Source: Actinernus sp. WN-2022 (Eukaryota > Cnidaria > Anthozoa > Actiniaria > Actinernidae). Taken from it: a stretch of 64,000 bases of DNA. A program made the position numbers and the translations under genes. Location: positions 81,449,740-81,513,739 of the forward strand of contig JAOWCC010000577.1 in the NCBI GenBank assembly GCA_030867875.1, read 5' to 3'. Below are positions 42,801 through 48,600 of this stretch, one piece after another (position 1 is the first letter of the stretch; each line of letters opens with the position of its first letter). The notes under the pieces were generated by a model. That model saw nothing but the letters and a program-made list of their open reading frames with translations. It did not search any database and was not told the DNA's origin.

Positions 42801-44458
42801 AATGTGCCTAATACAAGCATAAAAATGCCAGTTCATTTATTTACTACCAGCAAATCAGTAAATCGACTCGCATTTTGCCAGTATGATTGTGTGAATTTCG
42901 AACATTTAACTAGTTAACTTGCTTTATTATATTAATAGCAAGTCCTCTTTCATATTCATATAAGAGAACCCCAAATGCTTAGATTAATGAAACAAATTAA
43001 ACAATAATTACTGTGACGACACCTGAAAGACCCATTTACATGTAGAACACAATGTTATTCTTAGAAATAAGATACACAGTCTGCACATCAACTGCCATAA
43101 AATTGTATTAAACTGGGACTGACATGCCTAACAATTTAAAATAAAATAATCTTGCATTAGCATTTTTGTTTTTTTGTCAATTAGTTTCTATGACTATTGT
43201 ATATGTGTATGTGCCAAAAGGGATATTGAATAATAAAAGATGATAATGGTGGAGCTCAAAATAAAGATTATATTTCAAGGCAATCTGTAATTGAAACAGT
43301 AACAATGTTCCGTTTAAAAGCAAAATAAACTTACAATAGACCAATCCAAGGTAATTTCCACCATCTTGTAGGGGGTGCAAACATGATGTTAAATACAGTG
43401 TTTGTATGGGAATCTGATGCCAAATATTCACTGTCTGCAAACTTGAGATACCAGGTAAAAGATTAACTGATCAAAATTTGAGGGATGTACTGTAGCTGTG
43501 CTGGGAAGCTGCAATAGTGTTTCAGTTTCCCATACATTTGTCTGAAACAACGTCGGAAAATTTACTGACAAATGTATGGGAAACTGAAAACATGATTGCA
43601 TGCTTCCCAGCACAGCTACATCCCTAAGATTTTGATCAGTTAATATTTTACCTGGTATCTTAAGTTTGCAGACAGTGCATATTTTAGAAATTCGATTTTA
43701 CGGAAATTATTTAGCATCAGATTCCCATAAACACACCATTTTGTGCCATGTTTGCACCCTCTACAAGATGGATTGGTCTACTTGACACCTTTGTGTACTG
43801 AGCTACACATATAACTACAGTACAAAAAACATTAATAACAACTTTTGTTGCGAAAATTTGAATTATACAGCTGGCATCTAAAGTGTTGTTGCTCTTTCTC
43901 TATATCACTTATACAGGAAATGAAAAAAAAAGTTGATTAATACAGTTAATAATACATTGACACCACAACACTCTCTCATCACACAAGGTGTTAAATATTA
44001 TCGAGATTTAAACATGTACAGACATATACCATAATTCCCCCTTCTGTACAGTATACCTAACAAGATTTCAGTTTGAAGATCTAAAGATAACTACAACGGT
44101 AAATTTGCCATAAATATTGCCAATACAAGGTAAAATAAGTAACTTGGTACTCACAAATCTATGAGCTTTCGGTTCTGGGATTTCGTCTCTTGTAATACGT
44201 CATCTTCGTCCAGAATTTCGCTTAGAGTACAATCCTGTTAAAATAGATGTATTAAATGCTAGGGGTATGATATTGAGTTGAGCAGTGCATGAATATTTTC
44301 GTGTATGGTGATAGAAAAATACCTTAGCTCAGGCTTAGACCATATCATGACTAGTAGGTGCTTTATAGTTTATATTCTTAGACAATTCTATACTTTACCT
44401 CTTTGGACAAAATAGAATCGATGGCCGTAGACGGGTGCAAATCGAATTTCCAAAACAT
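9677..44458 (-). CDS. PPP6R: Serine/threonine-protein phosphatase 6 regulatory subunit (SAPS domain), 5' thirteen exons
   Basis: Thirteen minus-strand exons join in one frame into 383 codons: 44399-44458, 44155-44234, 38300-38386, 29125-29197, 28127-28191, 23863-23911, 23241-23378, 18113-18178, 15008-15120, 12762-12881, 12005-12075, 11512-11585, 9677-9829. The product is the N-terminal SAPS domain of a PP6 regulatory subunit, which in animals binds the PP6 catalytic subunit and directs it in cell-cycle and signalling roles. Diagnostic stretches are MFWKFDLH at the start, [17 protein letters not shown] (about residues 153-169) and [10 protein letters not shown] (about 343-352). All introns read GT-AG and phases agree at every junction. 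The C-terminal half lies beyond the left edge. Human paralogues are about 800-900 residues. I cannot say which of PPP6R1-3 is closest; an invertebrate may have a single gene. Confidence 0.95.
9933..10178. repeat. Repeat bounded by a 25-G run and an 18-C run
   Basis: A run of 25 G (9933-9957) opens and a run of 18 C (10161-10178) closes a 246-bp stretch. Inside, two diverged direct copies of AAATCCCCACCCTTGGGACA-like sequence lie about 110 bp apart (10011 and 10125). The homopolymers face each other as inverted repeats and could form a hairpin or G-quadruplex. Open frames across it are meaningless. Confidence 0.7.
10282..11215. mobile_element. TA-flanked element with CCGTATTCACTCACGG ends
   Basis: The ends are perfect inverted repeats of about 29 bp, CCGTATTCACTCACGGATAA at the left and its complement at the right, continuing inward as GCCGCACC. 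TA flanks both sides (10280-10281, 11216-11217). The interior contains ATG CCT AAA AAG AAG (about 10734, [19 protein letters not shown]), a possible relic of a transposase N-terminus, soon broken. A LINE 3' tail is nested at 11001-11078. It sits in the intron between PPP6R exons 12 and 13. Confidence 0.85.
11001..11078 (-). mobile_element. LINE 3' end fragment with (TTA)n tail
   Basis: Read on the minus strand, an approximately 55-bp block (CTATTAGGTATAATATGTAA, AGAGCATCGAGACTCTGTAG) is followed by a (TTA/ATT)n microsatellite. The same block and tail end the LINE at 53311-55330, so this is a heavily 5'-truncated member of that LINE family, or a SINE borrowing its tail. It is nested in the element at 10282-11215. 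Confidence 0.8.
11512..11585 (-). CDS. PPP6R: PPP6R exon 12
   Basis: Encodes [16 protein letters not shown], matching the family's GRLGSFHELLLEPPK segment. Acceptor TTAATTTCAG, donor GTAAGG. Confidence 0.92.
11586..12004 (-). other. PPP6R intron 11
   Basis: AT-rich intron without further features seen. An open frame that reads through exon 12 on the opposite strand (11459-11698 +) is a shadow. Confidence 0.6.
12005..12075 (-). CDS. PPP6R: PPP6R exon 11
   Basis: Encodes [20 protein letters not shown], the least conserved part of the domain. It is supported by splice sites (TTTGTCATCAG, GTATAC) and by phases fitting both neighbours. Confidence 0.8.
12300..12735. repeat. Dispersed repeat R2, copy 1 (GCAACTAAAAATTGCA family)
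   Basis: Rich in TTGCAACCAAAT / TAACTAGTCAC-like words. The part from about 12530 to 12720 (CCATTTTAAAG..., TTCTGTTTTTACCAACTAAA) matches 29498-29705 in the same orientation with many substitutions. It lies in PPP6R intron 10. Nature unknown. Confidence 0.6.
12762..12881 (-). CDS. PPP6R: PPP6R exon 10
   Basis: Encodes [10 protein letters not shown]...[12 protein letters not shown], a helical repeat segment. Acceptor GTTTCAG, donor GTAAGT; ends in phase 2. Confidence 0.92.
13014..13167. mobile_element. Hairpin MITE nested in intron 9
   Basis: Arms of about 60 bp: CTTTCAAATTGAAGGGGTC... TACGTAAGTGACTTTTGATCA-type sequence pairs with TGATCAGAAGTCACTTACGT...GACCCCTTCAATTTTGAAAG. Only a few mismatches, loop about 40 bp. 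Confidence 0.8.
13734..14461. mobile_element. TTAA-flanked foldback element with about 195-bp arms
   Basis: The left arm (13734-13927) starts AGGGATACCGGAGTG; the right arm (14269-14461) is its near-perfect complement ending CACTCGGGTATCCCT. TTAA flanks both sides (13730-13733, 14462-14465), which fits a piggyBac-type target. Each arm contains TGACGTCA next to AAGATGGCGGC, so it brings CRE-like and YY1-like motifs. The matching open frames on the two arms are the same sequence read in opposite directions, and the loop frame (13940-14128) has no recognised domain. Confidence 0.88.
14653..15007 (-). other. PPP6R intron 9, exon-proximal part
   Basis: AT-rich, nothing recognised. Confidence 0.5.
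15008..15120 (-). CDS. PPP6R: PPP6R exon 9
   Basis: Encodes [20 protein letters not shown]..., matching the conserved segment in human PP6R3 (SNASQSL...IVRLSR). Acceptor CTCTTACAG, donor GTAAGG. Confidence 0.93.
15121..15567 (-). other. PPP6R intron 8, exon-proximal part
   Basis: No exon, RNA or repeat recognised before the CAGT element begins at 15568. Confidence 0.5.
15568..17489. mobile_element. CAGT element B, uninterrupted copy of the TTCTTGCG family
   Basis: The ends CAGTACAGCCGTAAAATAAT and complement are identical to those of element A at 875-6295, with TA on both sides (15566-15567, 17490-17491). It lies in inverted orientation to A. CGCAAGAA arrays occupy 15594-15790 and 17260-17470. 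The 1922-bp length appears nearly full and contains the empty site for A's nested insertion. A 98-codon frame (16131-16427) has no recognised motif. It lies in PPP6R intron 8. Confidence 0.92.
17492..18112 (-). other. PPP6R intron 8, donor-side remainder
   Basis: AT-rich with several TACATGTA palindromes; nothing else recognised. Confidence 0.5.
18113..18178 (-). CDS. PPP6R: PPP6R exon 8
   Basis: A 22-codon exon, phase 0 at both ends, encoding [18 protein letters not shown] and more. Acceptor ATATCCAG, donor GTAAGT. It could be skipped without a frame change. Confidence 0.93.
18500..18640. repeat. Two tandem copies of a roughly 64-bp unit
   Basis: The block running from CCTCAAACGGAAGTATAATT to CATGAAAAAGATTATTTGCAT is followed by a diverged copy, from CCCTAAGTGGAAGCAAAATT to CATGAAAAAAGGCGATTTGCAT-type sequence. 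The 109-codon frame over it (18490-18819) shows no known domain. Confidence 0.55.
18641..19199 (-). other. PPP6R intron 7 segment
   Basis: No exon or named repeat found. It leads into the GTTCGAAC-rich element. Confidence 0.4.
19200..21790. mobile_element. CAGT-related element G with GTTCGAACGTTCAGGGCAA arrays
   Basis: Arrays of GTTCGAACGTTCAGGGCAATCC-type units lie at both ends (about 19225-19310 with 20215-20316, and 21472-21620). About 19400-20080 matches the interior of the elements at 15568 and 25640 (for example GTTACGAAACACCGTCC and TTCATCTGATAAGCTTTAAC). I could not find the CAGT termini, so exact limits are uncertain. An unrelated TAGCCTG element is inserted at 20317-21471. It lies in PPP6R intron 7. 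Confidence 0.65.
20317..21471. mobile_element. TAGCCTG element with 9-bp target duplication
   Basis: Long inverted repeats of about 135 bp begin TAGCCTGCGTTGCGGCTC (left) and end with the complement at 21471. Direct 9-bp copies GTTCAGGGC flank it (20308-20316, 21472-21480). Because the host array contains that word repeatedly, the duplication alone could mislead, but the element at 62223-62291 shares the TAGCCTG end and the 9-bp duplication. A 9-bp duplication suggests a Mutator-like transposon. The interior frame 20772-21215 (147 codons, +) resembles nothing I know. Confidence 0.82.
21791..22030 (-). other. PPP6R intron 7 segment
   Basis: No feature recognised. Confidence 0.4.
22031..22705. 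repeat. Tandem repeat, about 118-128 bp unit, with an inverted first copy
   Basis: The word TGGTGGTATCAGA recurs at 22213, 22340, 22468 and 22586, within units that also share GAAATCCAGCAGTCCATTTC and AATTCCATTCCAAATTCTGA. The first unit (about 22031-22105) is inverted (ATCTGATACCACCATG), so the block opens with a palindrome. A stray relic, GATCAGATAGTTAATATA, is at 23104. It lies in PPP6R intron 7. Confidence 0.85.
22706..23240 (-). other. PPP6R intron 7, donor-side part
   Basis: At 22795-22895 an imperfect inverted pair (ATGTCGAAGTTTGACAGCTC and GAGCTGTTAAACTTCGACAT) forms a small hairpin of about 95 bp. Nothing else recognised. Confidence 0.55.
23241..23378 (-). CDS. PPP6R: PPP6R exon 7
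   Basis: A 46-codon exon containing [17 protein letters not shown], the most conserved segment of the SAPS domain. Acceptor TTCTTGCAG, donor GTGAGT; phase 0 at both ends. Confidence 0.96.
23571..23746. mobile_element. Small foldback MITE in PPP6R intron 6
   Basis: The left arm TTTTCCACTTGGCTCGATAT continuing with TGTCCCATTTCA pairs with the right arm TGAAATGGGACAACATTGAGCCAAGTGGAAAA-type sequence. Total 176 bp; arms about 35 bp. It lies 117 bp from exon 6. Confidence 0.8.
23863..23911 (-). CDS. PPP6R: PPP6R exon 6 (49 nt micro-exon)
   Basis: Encodes [17 protein letters not shown], joining exons 5 and 7 in frame and matching the family's FFSKV motif. Acceptor CTGTCAG, donor GTAAGT. Confidence 0.93.
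23912..24386 (-). other. PPP6R intron 5, acceptor-side part
   Basis: Nothing recognised except a possible short palindromic piece near 24222-24266 (TACAGTGGAAAACC...ATACTGTA). Confidence 0.4.
24387..24955. repeat. Tandem duplication, 294-bp period
   Basis: The block GTACATTTATATATTTTAGC... CCAACTGCCTTT (24387-24680) is followed directly by a second copy (24681 to about 24955) differing at few positions and lacking about 19 bp near GAGTTACATAATTTG. The low divergence implies a recent event. Confidence 0.92.
25038..25260 (+). mobile_element. tRNA-derived SINE
   Basis: The head has pol III box A-like CTGGTTAGCTGGG (about 25041-25053) and box B-like GGTTTGAATCC (25085-25095) at tRNA-like spacing. 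A non-tRNA body follows, reaching ACCCAGTACAGCAGCC at about 25215-25230. The acceptor stem and anticodon loop do not fold as an intact tRNA, so a SINE is favoured over a tRNA gene. The 3' limit is uncertain. It lies in PPP6R intron 5. Confidence 0.72.
25261..25637 (-). other. PPP6R intron 5 segment
   Basis: AT-rich with runs of ACATGTACATGT (25378-25398); no gene. Confidence 0.5.
25640..28074. mobile_element. CAGT element C with CTCGCGATC / GCGAGCAAGGTGC arrays
   Basis: The ends CAGTACCGCCTGGAACTA and complement are perfect, continuing with TAGGTACATTT, and TA flanks both (25638-25639, 28075-28076). Subterminal arrays of CACCTTGCTCGCGATCT-type units (25715-25835 and about 27980-28050) contain GCGATCGC palindromes. 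The core (about 26210-26760 and 27270-27370) matches elements A and B, including GGACTCAAACCAGTTTTT and AGACAATCAGTCTCCACGGC. No intact transposase. It fills PPP6R intron 5 and ends 47 bases from that intron's donor. Confidence 0.9.
28127..28191 (-). CDS. PPP6R: PPP6R exon 5
   Basis: Encodes [13 protein letters not shown]. The donor GTATGC lies only 47 bases from the end of the CAGT element at 25640-28074, which occupies the next intron. Confidence 0.93.
28192..29124 (-). other. PPP6R intron 4
   Basis: AT-rich; no exon, RNA or repeat that I can name. Confidence 0.5.
29125..29197 (-). CDS. PPP6R: PPP6R exon 4
   Basis: Encodes [20 protein letters not shown]. Acceptor TTTTTCAG, donor GTATTT; phase 2 in, phase 0 out. 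Confidence 0.93.
29498..29712. repeat. Dispersed repeat R2, copy 2
   Basis: Matches 12530-12720 in the same orientation, including TTCTGTTTTTAGCAACTAAA and ATAACTAGTCGC. It lies in PPP6R intron 3. Confidence 0.6.
29713..30349 (-). other. PPP6R intron 3 segment with a low-complexity block
   Basis: 29800-30010 is G- and A-rich (a G-run at 29801-29809, an A-run at 29905-29917) with repeated CCCTAAAAAATT-like words. No gene. Confidence 0.4.
30350..34640 (-). pseudogene. Decayed copy of a dispersed cnidarian gene family, split by element D
   Basis: Minus-strand coding fragments follow one protein in order, in shifting frames: 34549-34325 ([20 protein letters not shown]), 34152-33631 ([14 protein letters not shown]...[20 protein letters not shown]), 33465-33124 and 33290-33030 ([30 protein letters not shown]), 32641-32429 ([17 protein letters not shown]), 32413-32290 ([17 protein letters not shown]) and, beyond element D, 30639-30361 ([22 protein letters not shown]). 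The C-terminal Cys-rich end and HxxCW-like Zn motifs fit a multicopy anthozoan protein of unknown function. At least four frameshifts and the insertion make it non-functional. Family recognition is from memory. Confidence 0.75.
30686..32289. mobile_element. CAGT element D with TTCGACGAAATTTCG arrays
   Basis: The ends CAGTATTGTGCAAAAGCCTT (left) and complement of CAGTATTGTGCAAAAGTCTT (right) form inverted repeats, with TA on both sides (30684-30685, 32290-32291). Subterminal arrays are rich in CGAAATTTCG / TTTCGACGAA words (30715-30860 and 31990-32265). It interrupts a gene-family pseudogene. The interior (about 30960-31045) is shared in inverted orientation with element E at 35395-35480. Confidence 0.88.
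34791..35948. mobile_element. CAGT element E with GCGGGCAGACT arrays, chimeric interior
   Basis: The ends CAGTGCCGCTCGAAAGTAAG and complement of CAGTGCAGCTCGAAAGTAAG continue as TGTGCAGAC; TA flanks both (34789-34790, 35949-35950). Arrays of GACTGCCCGCG repeat at 35820-35920 and, more weakly, 34830-34885. The interior has two direct repeats of about 125-140 bp around TGTGTTCTATTTT(T/A)GAACACT (35101 and 35222), then a D-type block ending in a D-type terminus (GCACAATACTG, 35542-35552) with no matching left end, then core sequence shared with A-C. Confidence 0.87.
35951..36260 (-). other. PPP6R intron 3 spacer between elements E and F
   Basis: Contains short direct repeats of CCATGTAGCTTTATCACGT (35978 and 35997) and a related CCATGCTAGCTCAATCACGT at 36149. 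No gene. Confidence 0.5.
36263..37994. mobile_element. CAGT element F with GGCTAGCCGTCGACGGCGCT arrays
   Basis: The ends CAGTCCCGCTCAAAAACTTT and complement of CAGTCCCGCTCAAAAAGTTT continue as GCAACC; TA flanks both (36261-36262, 37995-37996). Arrays of a roughly 33-bp unit (GGTGGCTAGCCGTCGACG plus CCGCTAGACGTTT) lie at 36360-36530 and 37725-37890. The core (about 36800-37330) matches elements B and C, including GTCTGGTTTTTGACACAA. No intact transposase. It is 306 bp from PPP6R exon 3. Confidence 0.9.
37997..38299 (-). other. PPP6R intron 3, donor-side part
   Basis: No feature recognised. Confidence 0.5.
38300..38386 (-). CDS. PPP6R: PPP6R exon 3
   Basis: Encodes [16 protein letters not shown] and ends at KLRYK. 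Two in-frame acceptors exist 9 bases apart. The outer one (after AATATTCCAG) restores exact length agreement with the human protein; using the inner one (after TTTTGTCAG) would drop three residues. This NAG-type pair could be alternatively used. Confidence 0.9.
38387..40874 (-). other. PPP6R intron 2 segment
   Basis: AT-rich. One small inverted pair, GTGGCCATGTTGGTGTACAG (40154-40173) with CTGTACACTAACATGGCC (40213-40230), shares its core with the palindrome near 7100 and may be a MITE relic. Nothing else recognised. Confidence 0.45.
40875..41678. mobile_element. TTAA-flanked foldback element holding two smaller hairpins
   Basis: Outer arms: ATGGAACCTGGAAAACAATG... TTTGTTATGGATACCTAA pairs with TTAGGTATCCATAACAAA...TTTTTCACGTTCCCT; TTAA stands at 40871-40874 and 41679-41682. 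Inside lie two further hairpins, about 40988-41182 (ATCTTGGATCTTATCATGTT pairs with AACATCATAACATCCAAGAT) and 41190-41597 (ends TAAAGCCTGCC / GGCGGGCTTTA). No transposase frame. Confidence 0.78.
41190..41597. mobile_element. Inverted-repeat MITE nested in the TTAA element
   Basis: The left arm TAAAGCCTGCCATACACGAC and continuing CAGCTTAGCCAACAG pairs with the right arm CTGTTGGCTAAGCTAATAGC...GGCGGGCTTTA. The frame at 41260-41490 is not recognised. Confidence 0.7.
41683..43336 (-). other. PPP6R intron 2 segment
   Basis: Contains a hairpin listed separately and a short repeat opening GGGTTCGAAATTC (42694). No exon found. Confidence 0.45.
42203..42302. repeat. 100-bp hairpin
   Basis: Arms of about 36 bp: TGTAATATGGCTCGGTATTT and continuing TTACTAGTCAATTTGA pair with the complement ending AATACCCAGCCGTATTACA. 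Probably a small MITE relic. Confidence 0.7.
43337..43780. mobile_element. Long foldback element, arms over 200 bp
   Basis: The left arm starts TAGACCAATCC and includes GGGGGTGCAAACATG, ATGGGAATCTGATG and GGGAAACTGAAA-type blocks. The right arm mirrors them and ends GGATTGGTCTA. The arms meet within about 20-30 bp near 43550, so nearly the whole 444 bp is a palindrome. TA borders both ends and may be the target duplication. It lies in PPP6R intron 2. Confidence 0.85.
43781..44154 (-). other. PPP6R intron 2, acceptor-distal part next to exon 2
   Basis: AT-rich; no feature recognised. Confidence 0.5.
44155..44234 (-). CDS. PPP6R: PPP6R exon 2
   Basis: Encodes the segment with [18 protein letters not shown], a highly conserved SAPS motif. 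Acceptor TTTTAACAG, donor GTGAGT; ends in phase 2. Confidence 0.95.
44399..44458 (-). CDS. PPP6R: PPP6R exon 1 (coding part)
   Basis: Begins at the ATG (44458) and encodes [20 protein letters not shown], matching the family's invariant MFWKFDLH start. The donor is GTAAAG; it ends in phase 0. Confidence 0.95.
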
Positions 44459-45100
44459 CTTGCCTCCTTTTGTATATTAATCCCCTTATCTAATCGATTA
44501 TGACTGGGTTTGACAGGTAAACTCAGTTCCTCGTTCGGTTCTCGTCGCAAATTCTTCCAGCAAGGAAAACAGGCAACAGGCAGGTCGTTGAGGCTTGCAG
44601 TTGAAGTTCTACCAGATGCAAACTCGTTGTTTCGGCAAGTCTCTCGCCTGCATAAGCAGTTAGCAACGCTAAGGACGAGTCTTTTGAGCCATTGCTATTG
44701 TTTCGTAGCTTAAAACCTCCTATTTTCGTTGTCGACTACAACACGGTAAAAATTTCCTCACTCCAAAATCCAGTAGTGGTTATAACAGACTCCACATGGG
44801 CCGTCTCCAAACTCAGCCGCAATTAGTCCGGCTAAAGCCAAACTTTGCCAACATTGAAAACATAAATGAGTTATTCGCCTTCTTTACTTTCTTGCGACAA
44901 TTTCTCCGGATATGATGAGAAATTCAAGCGGCGGGAAATACGTCCGTAACTGGAGCAAAATGGCGCAAGATGAAGTGAAGAGAAAGGTAATGGTAATGAC
45001 TACAGCAGACCATAATACTCTTCGCGCCTGACACGAGGCACGTGACTAACATGGACGGGATCGGGGCCGGGAGAAACTGGGAATGAGAAACTCGCGAGGG
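44459..45100. promoter_or_regulatory. PPP6R 5' UTR and promoter region, possibly bidirectional
   Basis: A shift to higher GC with several CpG, upstream of the PPP6R ATG. On the plus strand, ATGGCGCAAGATGAAGTG at about 44961-44990 is followed by AAG and a GTAATG donor-like site (MAQDEVKRK), and could be the first exon of a divergent gene. No continuing exon is identified. No TATA box is obvious. The transcription start cannot be placed from sequence alone. Confidence 0.45.
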
Positions 45101-45617
45101 ATTGTGGGAGAGTCATTGAAATTTGTGTAGCTTTTTGGCCTGGTAGATTTTTTAATTTGTTTTTTCAAAATGTTGCTTCAGCATGGAAACGAGGCTCCAA
45201 ATGAAACCTCTACAAAAATCCGTTCAATACATTATTTTGCAGTTATTTTTGGTTATAGCAAAGAAAGACTGTTGTAACGTTTAATTGGGATCGGTGAAAG
45301 TCACAATTGTTAAAGGAATAATGTGAAAATTAAAAAAACAAGCTGACTAAGAAATTCGTATTGCATTATGGGTAAATCTGAAATGGCGACTCCCTTGCCA
45401 GATAAGTATAGCATTATTGTCCTGGATTTTTTGTTGGTTTTATAACTTTAAAATGTTTTTACGGGATAAATAGCTAATAAACAAATAGATGAATGCCACG
45501 AAATGGAGACTCGCTGAAAATTGAGCTTTTTAGGGAGACATTTTGGAGTAACTTACAGACCTTCAAAAAATAGGCCATCGACAAGAATCGGTCAGAATAG
45601 ATCGAGAATATTAATAT
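45101..45617. other. Spacer between PPP6R promoter and gene-family relic
   Basis: No feature recognised. A block containing CAGCATGGAAACGAGG (45180) resembles, inverted, the GTTTCCATGCTGG word at 38029. Confidence 0.4.
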
Positions 45618-48600
45618 ATGCTATATGATTTCCTAGGGAGCGTAAAAAGGGCGAACAGTGATAATGAATACGATAATCCGAAGCGATCTCGTCAAGAACG
45701 AAGTTGTGTGATTCATTGCACTGATGATAACACAGATCTAATTGCTCCTCAAGATAATGAATCCTGGAAAACCCTTCTAAAAGCTGCTGTTATTCGTAGG
45801 CATCAACCACTCCTTGCTATTGCTGAGACTAGAAATGAAGGAGAATTCCCCGAAATTTTCTATCACAGAAAATGTCGCAGCATTTTTATGATGAAAAAGC
45901 TGTTGGAAAGATTTGCCGGATTTACGTGCAGATAACACTATTAGAAAGGCGATTGTGTCACGTGAGATAGTAGCAGCTGAAGCATGTTATCACAGATCAT
46001 GCTACAGGAGTTATACTCGACCGGACGCTGGTAGTAGCCTCACTGGTACGTCTAGTGGAAGCGGTGTATCTCCAGAAGAAGAGTACGCCCGTCTGGCATC
46101 TGATGCTTACCAGCTGCTTTTTGACTACATCAGATCGGATGTACTGGAAAATGAGAAAGTACTTAGTCAGGTTGTAGGCGAGATAACTGAAATTCTTCTA
46201 TCTTATCTAAACTCATTAGGTATTAAGGAATGTAAGCCATCCACAAAGAAACATATCCGAAGGAATCTTGAGGGAGAATTCGGTGATGTACTGCGCTTTG
46301 AGAATTTACTGGACGCCGCCAAAGTTTTCATAATTCCCGCCAATTTGTCAATACTACAGATAGCCGGACAATACTATACAGATAGCAGGACAATACTAGC
46401 CAGTCATTAAAGATGAAAGATATACAGCGAGCTGCTATTAACATTCGCGAAGCCATTACGGTAGTAGCGAAAACAAGATGTCCACGCCCTTCCGAGCTCG
46501 ATGAAAGCGCAATTAATATTCCTTAAGGCTGGATACGTTTTTATGTACTTTGTTGACCGGGAATAAGGACTGTGCAGAAGCAGAGTGCCCTCCAATAGTG
46601 CAGCGATTTATAAAGTGCTTTGCGCAAGATATTATGTTTGGAGTGAGTTGTGGACAAATTAAGCCACCTAAACAGGTCCTTCTACCCTACGCCGTGAAGA
46701 CGCTTGCGAATGATGTTGAGATCATACAGATGCTTAACCGCTGCGGCCACGGAATCGCTTACTTCCAAATAGAGGAAATTAACGCTGCTCTGTGCCTGCA
46801 GAAAATGGCATCTGCAAATGCAATCCCATTACCAGATAACATCCAGCCTTGTGTCAGCACAACCTTGGCATGGGATAATATTGATAGGCTTGAAGAAACT
46901 CTCTCGGGCGAGATCTGGTACTGATGTCTATCAACCGGCGAAGTCGCCACCGCAAGCCAAGTTCCACGACATTATCACCAAGGCGGCAAAGCCGCTTCAG
47001 ACATTTAGCCAGCTCAACAAAAAGGTGAGAGTCCAGACTAGAACGACGAAAGAGATAATCCTGAAAGCTGATCGAGCGTTGTTTGCCCACATGATCATCA
47101 TCGCGGAAAACAGGAAGCTTCAAATGAGGGAAGTTCTCAAGCATGTTAAGGCCTGGTTCATTTAACGGAAAATAATTTCGGATTTGGCCGTGCCATTTCC
47201 ATTTTGCACTACCAGATCCTCTTCGGAGAGATCCACATTGCTATAGCGCTTGTTCACATCTCTAGCTCCCACACGTGTAGCGTGGTGGCTGGGGTTGAAA
47301 GCAGCTTTCGAGCTCGCTGTTAGAGTAACCAGATTCTGAGGCCTATGATCTAAAGTGAGGCTGACGATCTTGGGGGCTATGCCATGCTGATGAGTCCTAA
47401 CAAGGACGAAACAGCTGTACATGGTTGCCACTCTACCGGTAATAAGATGTGAGCTACGTCATAGCGTGTGTTGGGTAGTGCCATGCAACGTGTTTGGAAA
47501 ATAGATGTACGTTAAAAAAAAAATTCTGACAGAAATAACAGTTTAAACAAAAACTAATTACACCGTAATACTAATATCAACTTCCTTAAATTTGTTAAGT
47601 GGATGGTTGTCGTATCACGTGATCGATGACGTCATAATTATATAAAATCGTTTAAGTGAAATGCGGCTGCGACGATAACATATGAATATAAAGTAACCCC
47701 GCTGAAACATTACTCCTCCTGCAGTGTTTCAGATGACGCTTAGAAAACATGACTATCATGTAAAGATAAGGAGATATTAAGGGTACAAAAAGTCACGTGA
47801 CCTATTTTGCATATGTTCGCCTTAATTACTCGTTAACAAAACATTGTAGTCATCTTTTCTAAGTTGATTTAGCTAGGTAAAGGCCTTCAACCTTAACTAA
47901 ACATATCCACTCATCATCCTCAGTGTTTTAAACTCGGAGCCGCGTTTTTGATTGACTGATTTCGTGTTCTAAATAACGTGACAGACCACGTGACACGTTT
48001 TACTACACACGAACCACTTAAGGTAGTCAAGAATGGCGATACCTATTATCGTGAGAAACTAGGCGTACTTACCATACTCGGCTGTGCTGAAATAAGGAAA
48101 ACAGTTTTTACCCGAAATTTGACCCCTGAATCAGGCCTTAACATGCTTGAGTTCTTTGTCATCGACTAGTTCCCCTTCCATGGTCGTTATCCACAGCAGA
48201 TGGGTCATTGAGGAAAAAAAATCATATCTGGCGAAAGAGCTACAGAAGAGTGTGCCAGCAGCAGATGCGATTCCACAGCCATCAGCATGCGTGATTGACG
48301 GTATGGCCCTCGTACAGAGGCTGAAAGGGGATCACAAGACGTTTTCCGTGGTCGCTGTTTCCCTGATGGGTATGGTGCTGCACGAAGGATCGTCTTCCAA
48401 GAGAATAGATGTTGTCTTCGATGTGTACAAGGAAAACTCCATCAAAAACGCAGAAAGAGAAGAGAGAGGGTCTGAATTTGGAAATGAGTTTAGAAACATT
48501 CAGCCGGAACACAAAGTACAGCAGTGGAGAAATTCCTCCCCCAAAATAAGAAAGCCTTTACATCATTCCTGGCAAATGAGTGGAAAGGAGACAAATATAG

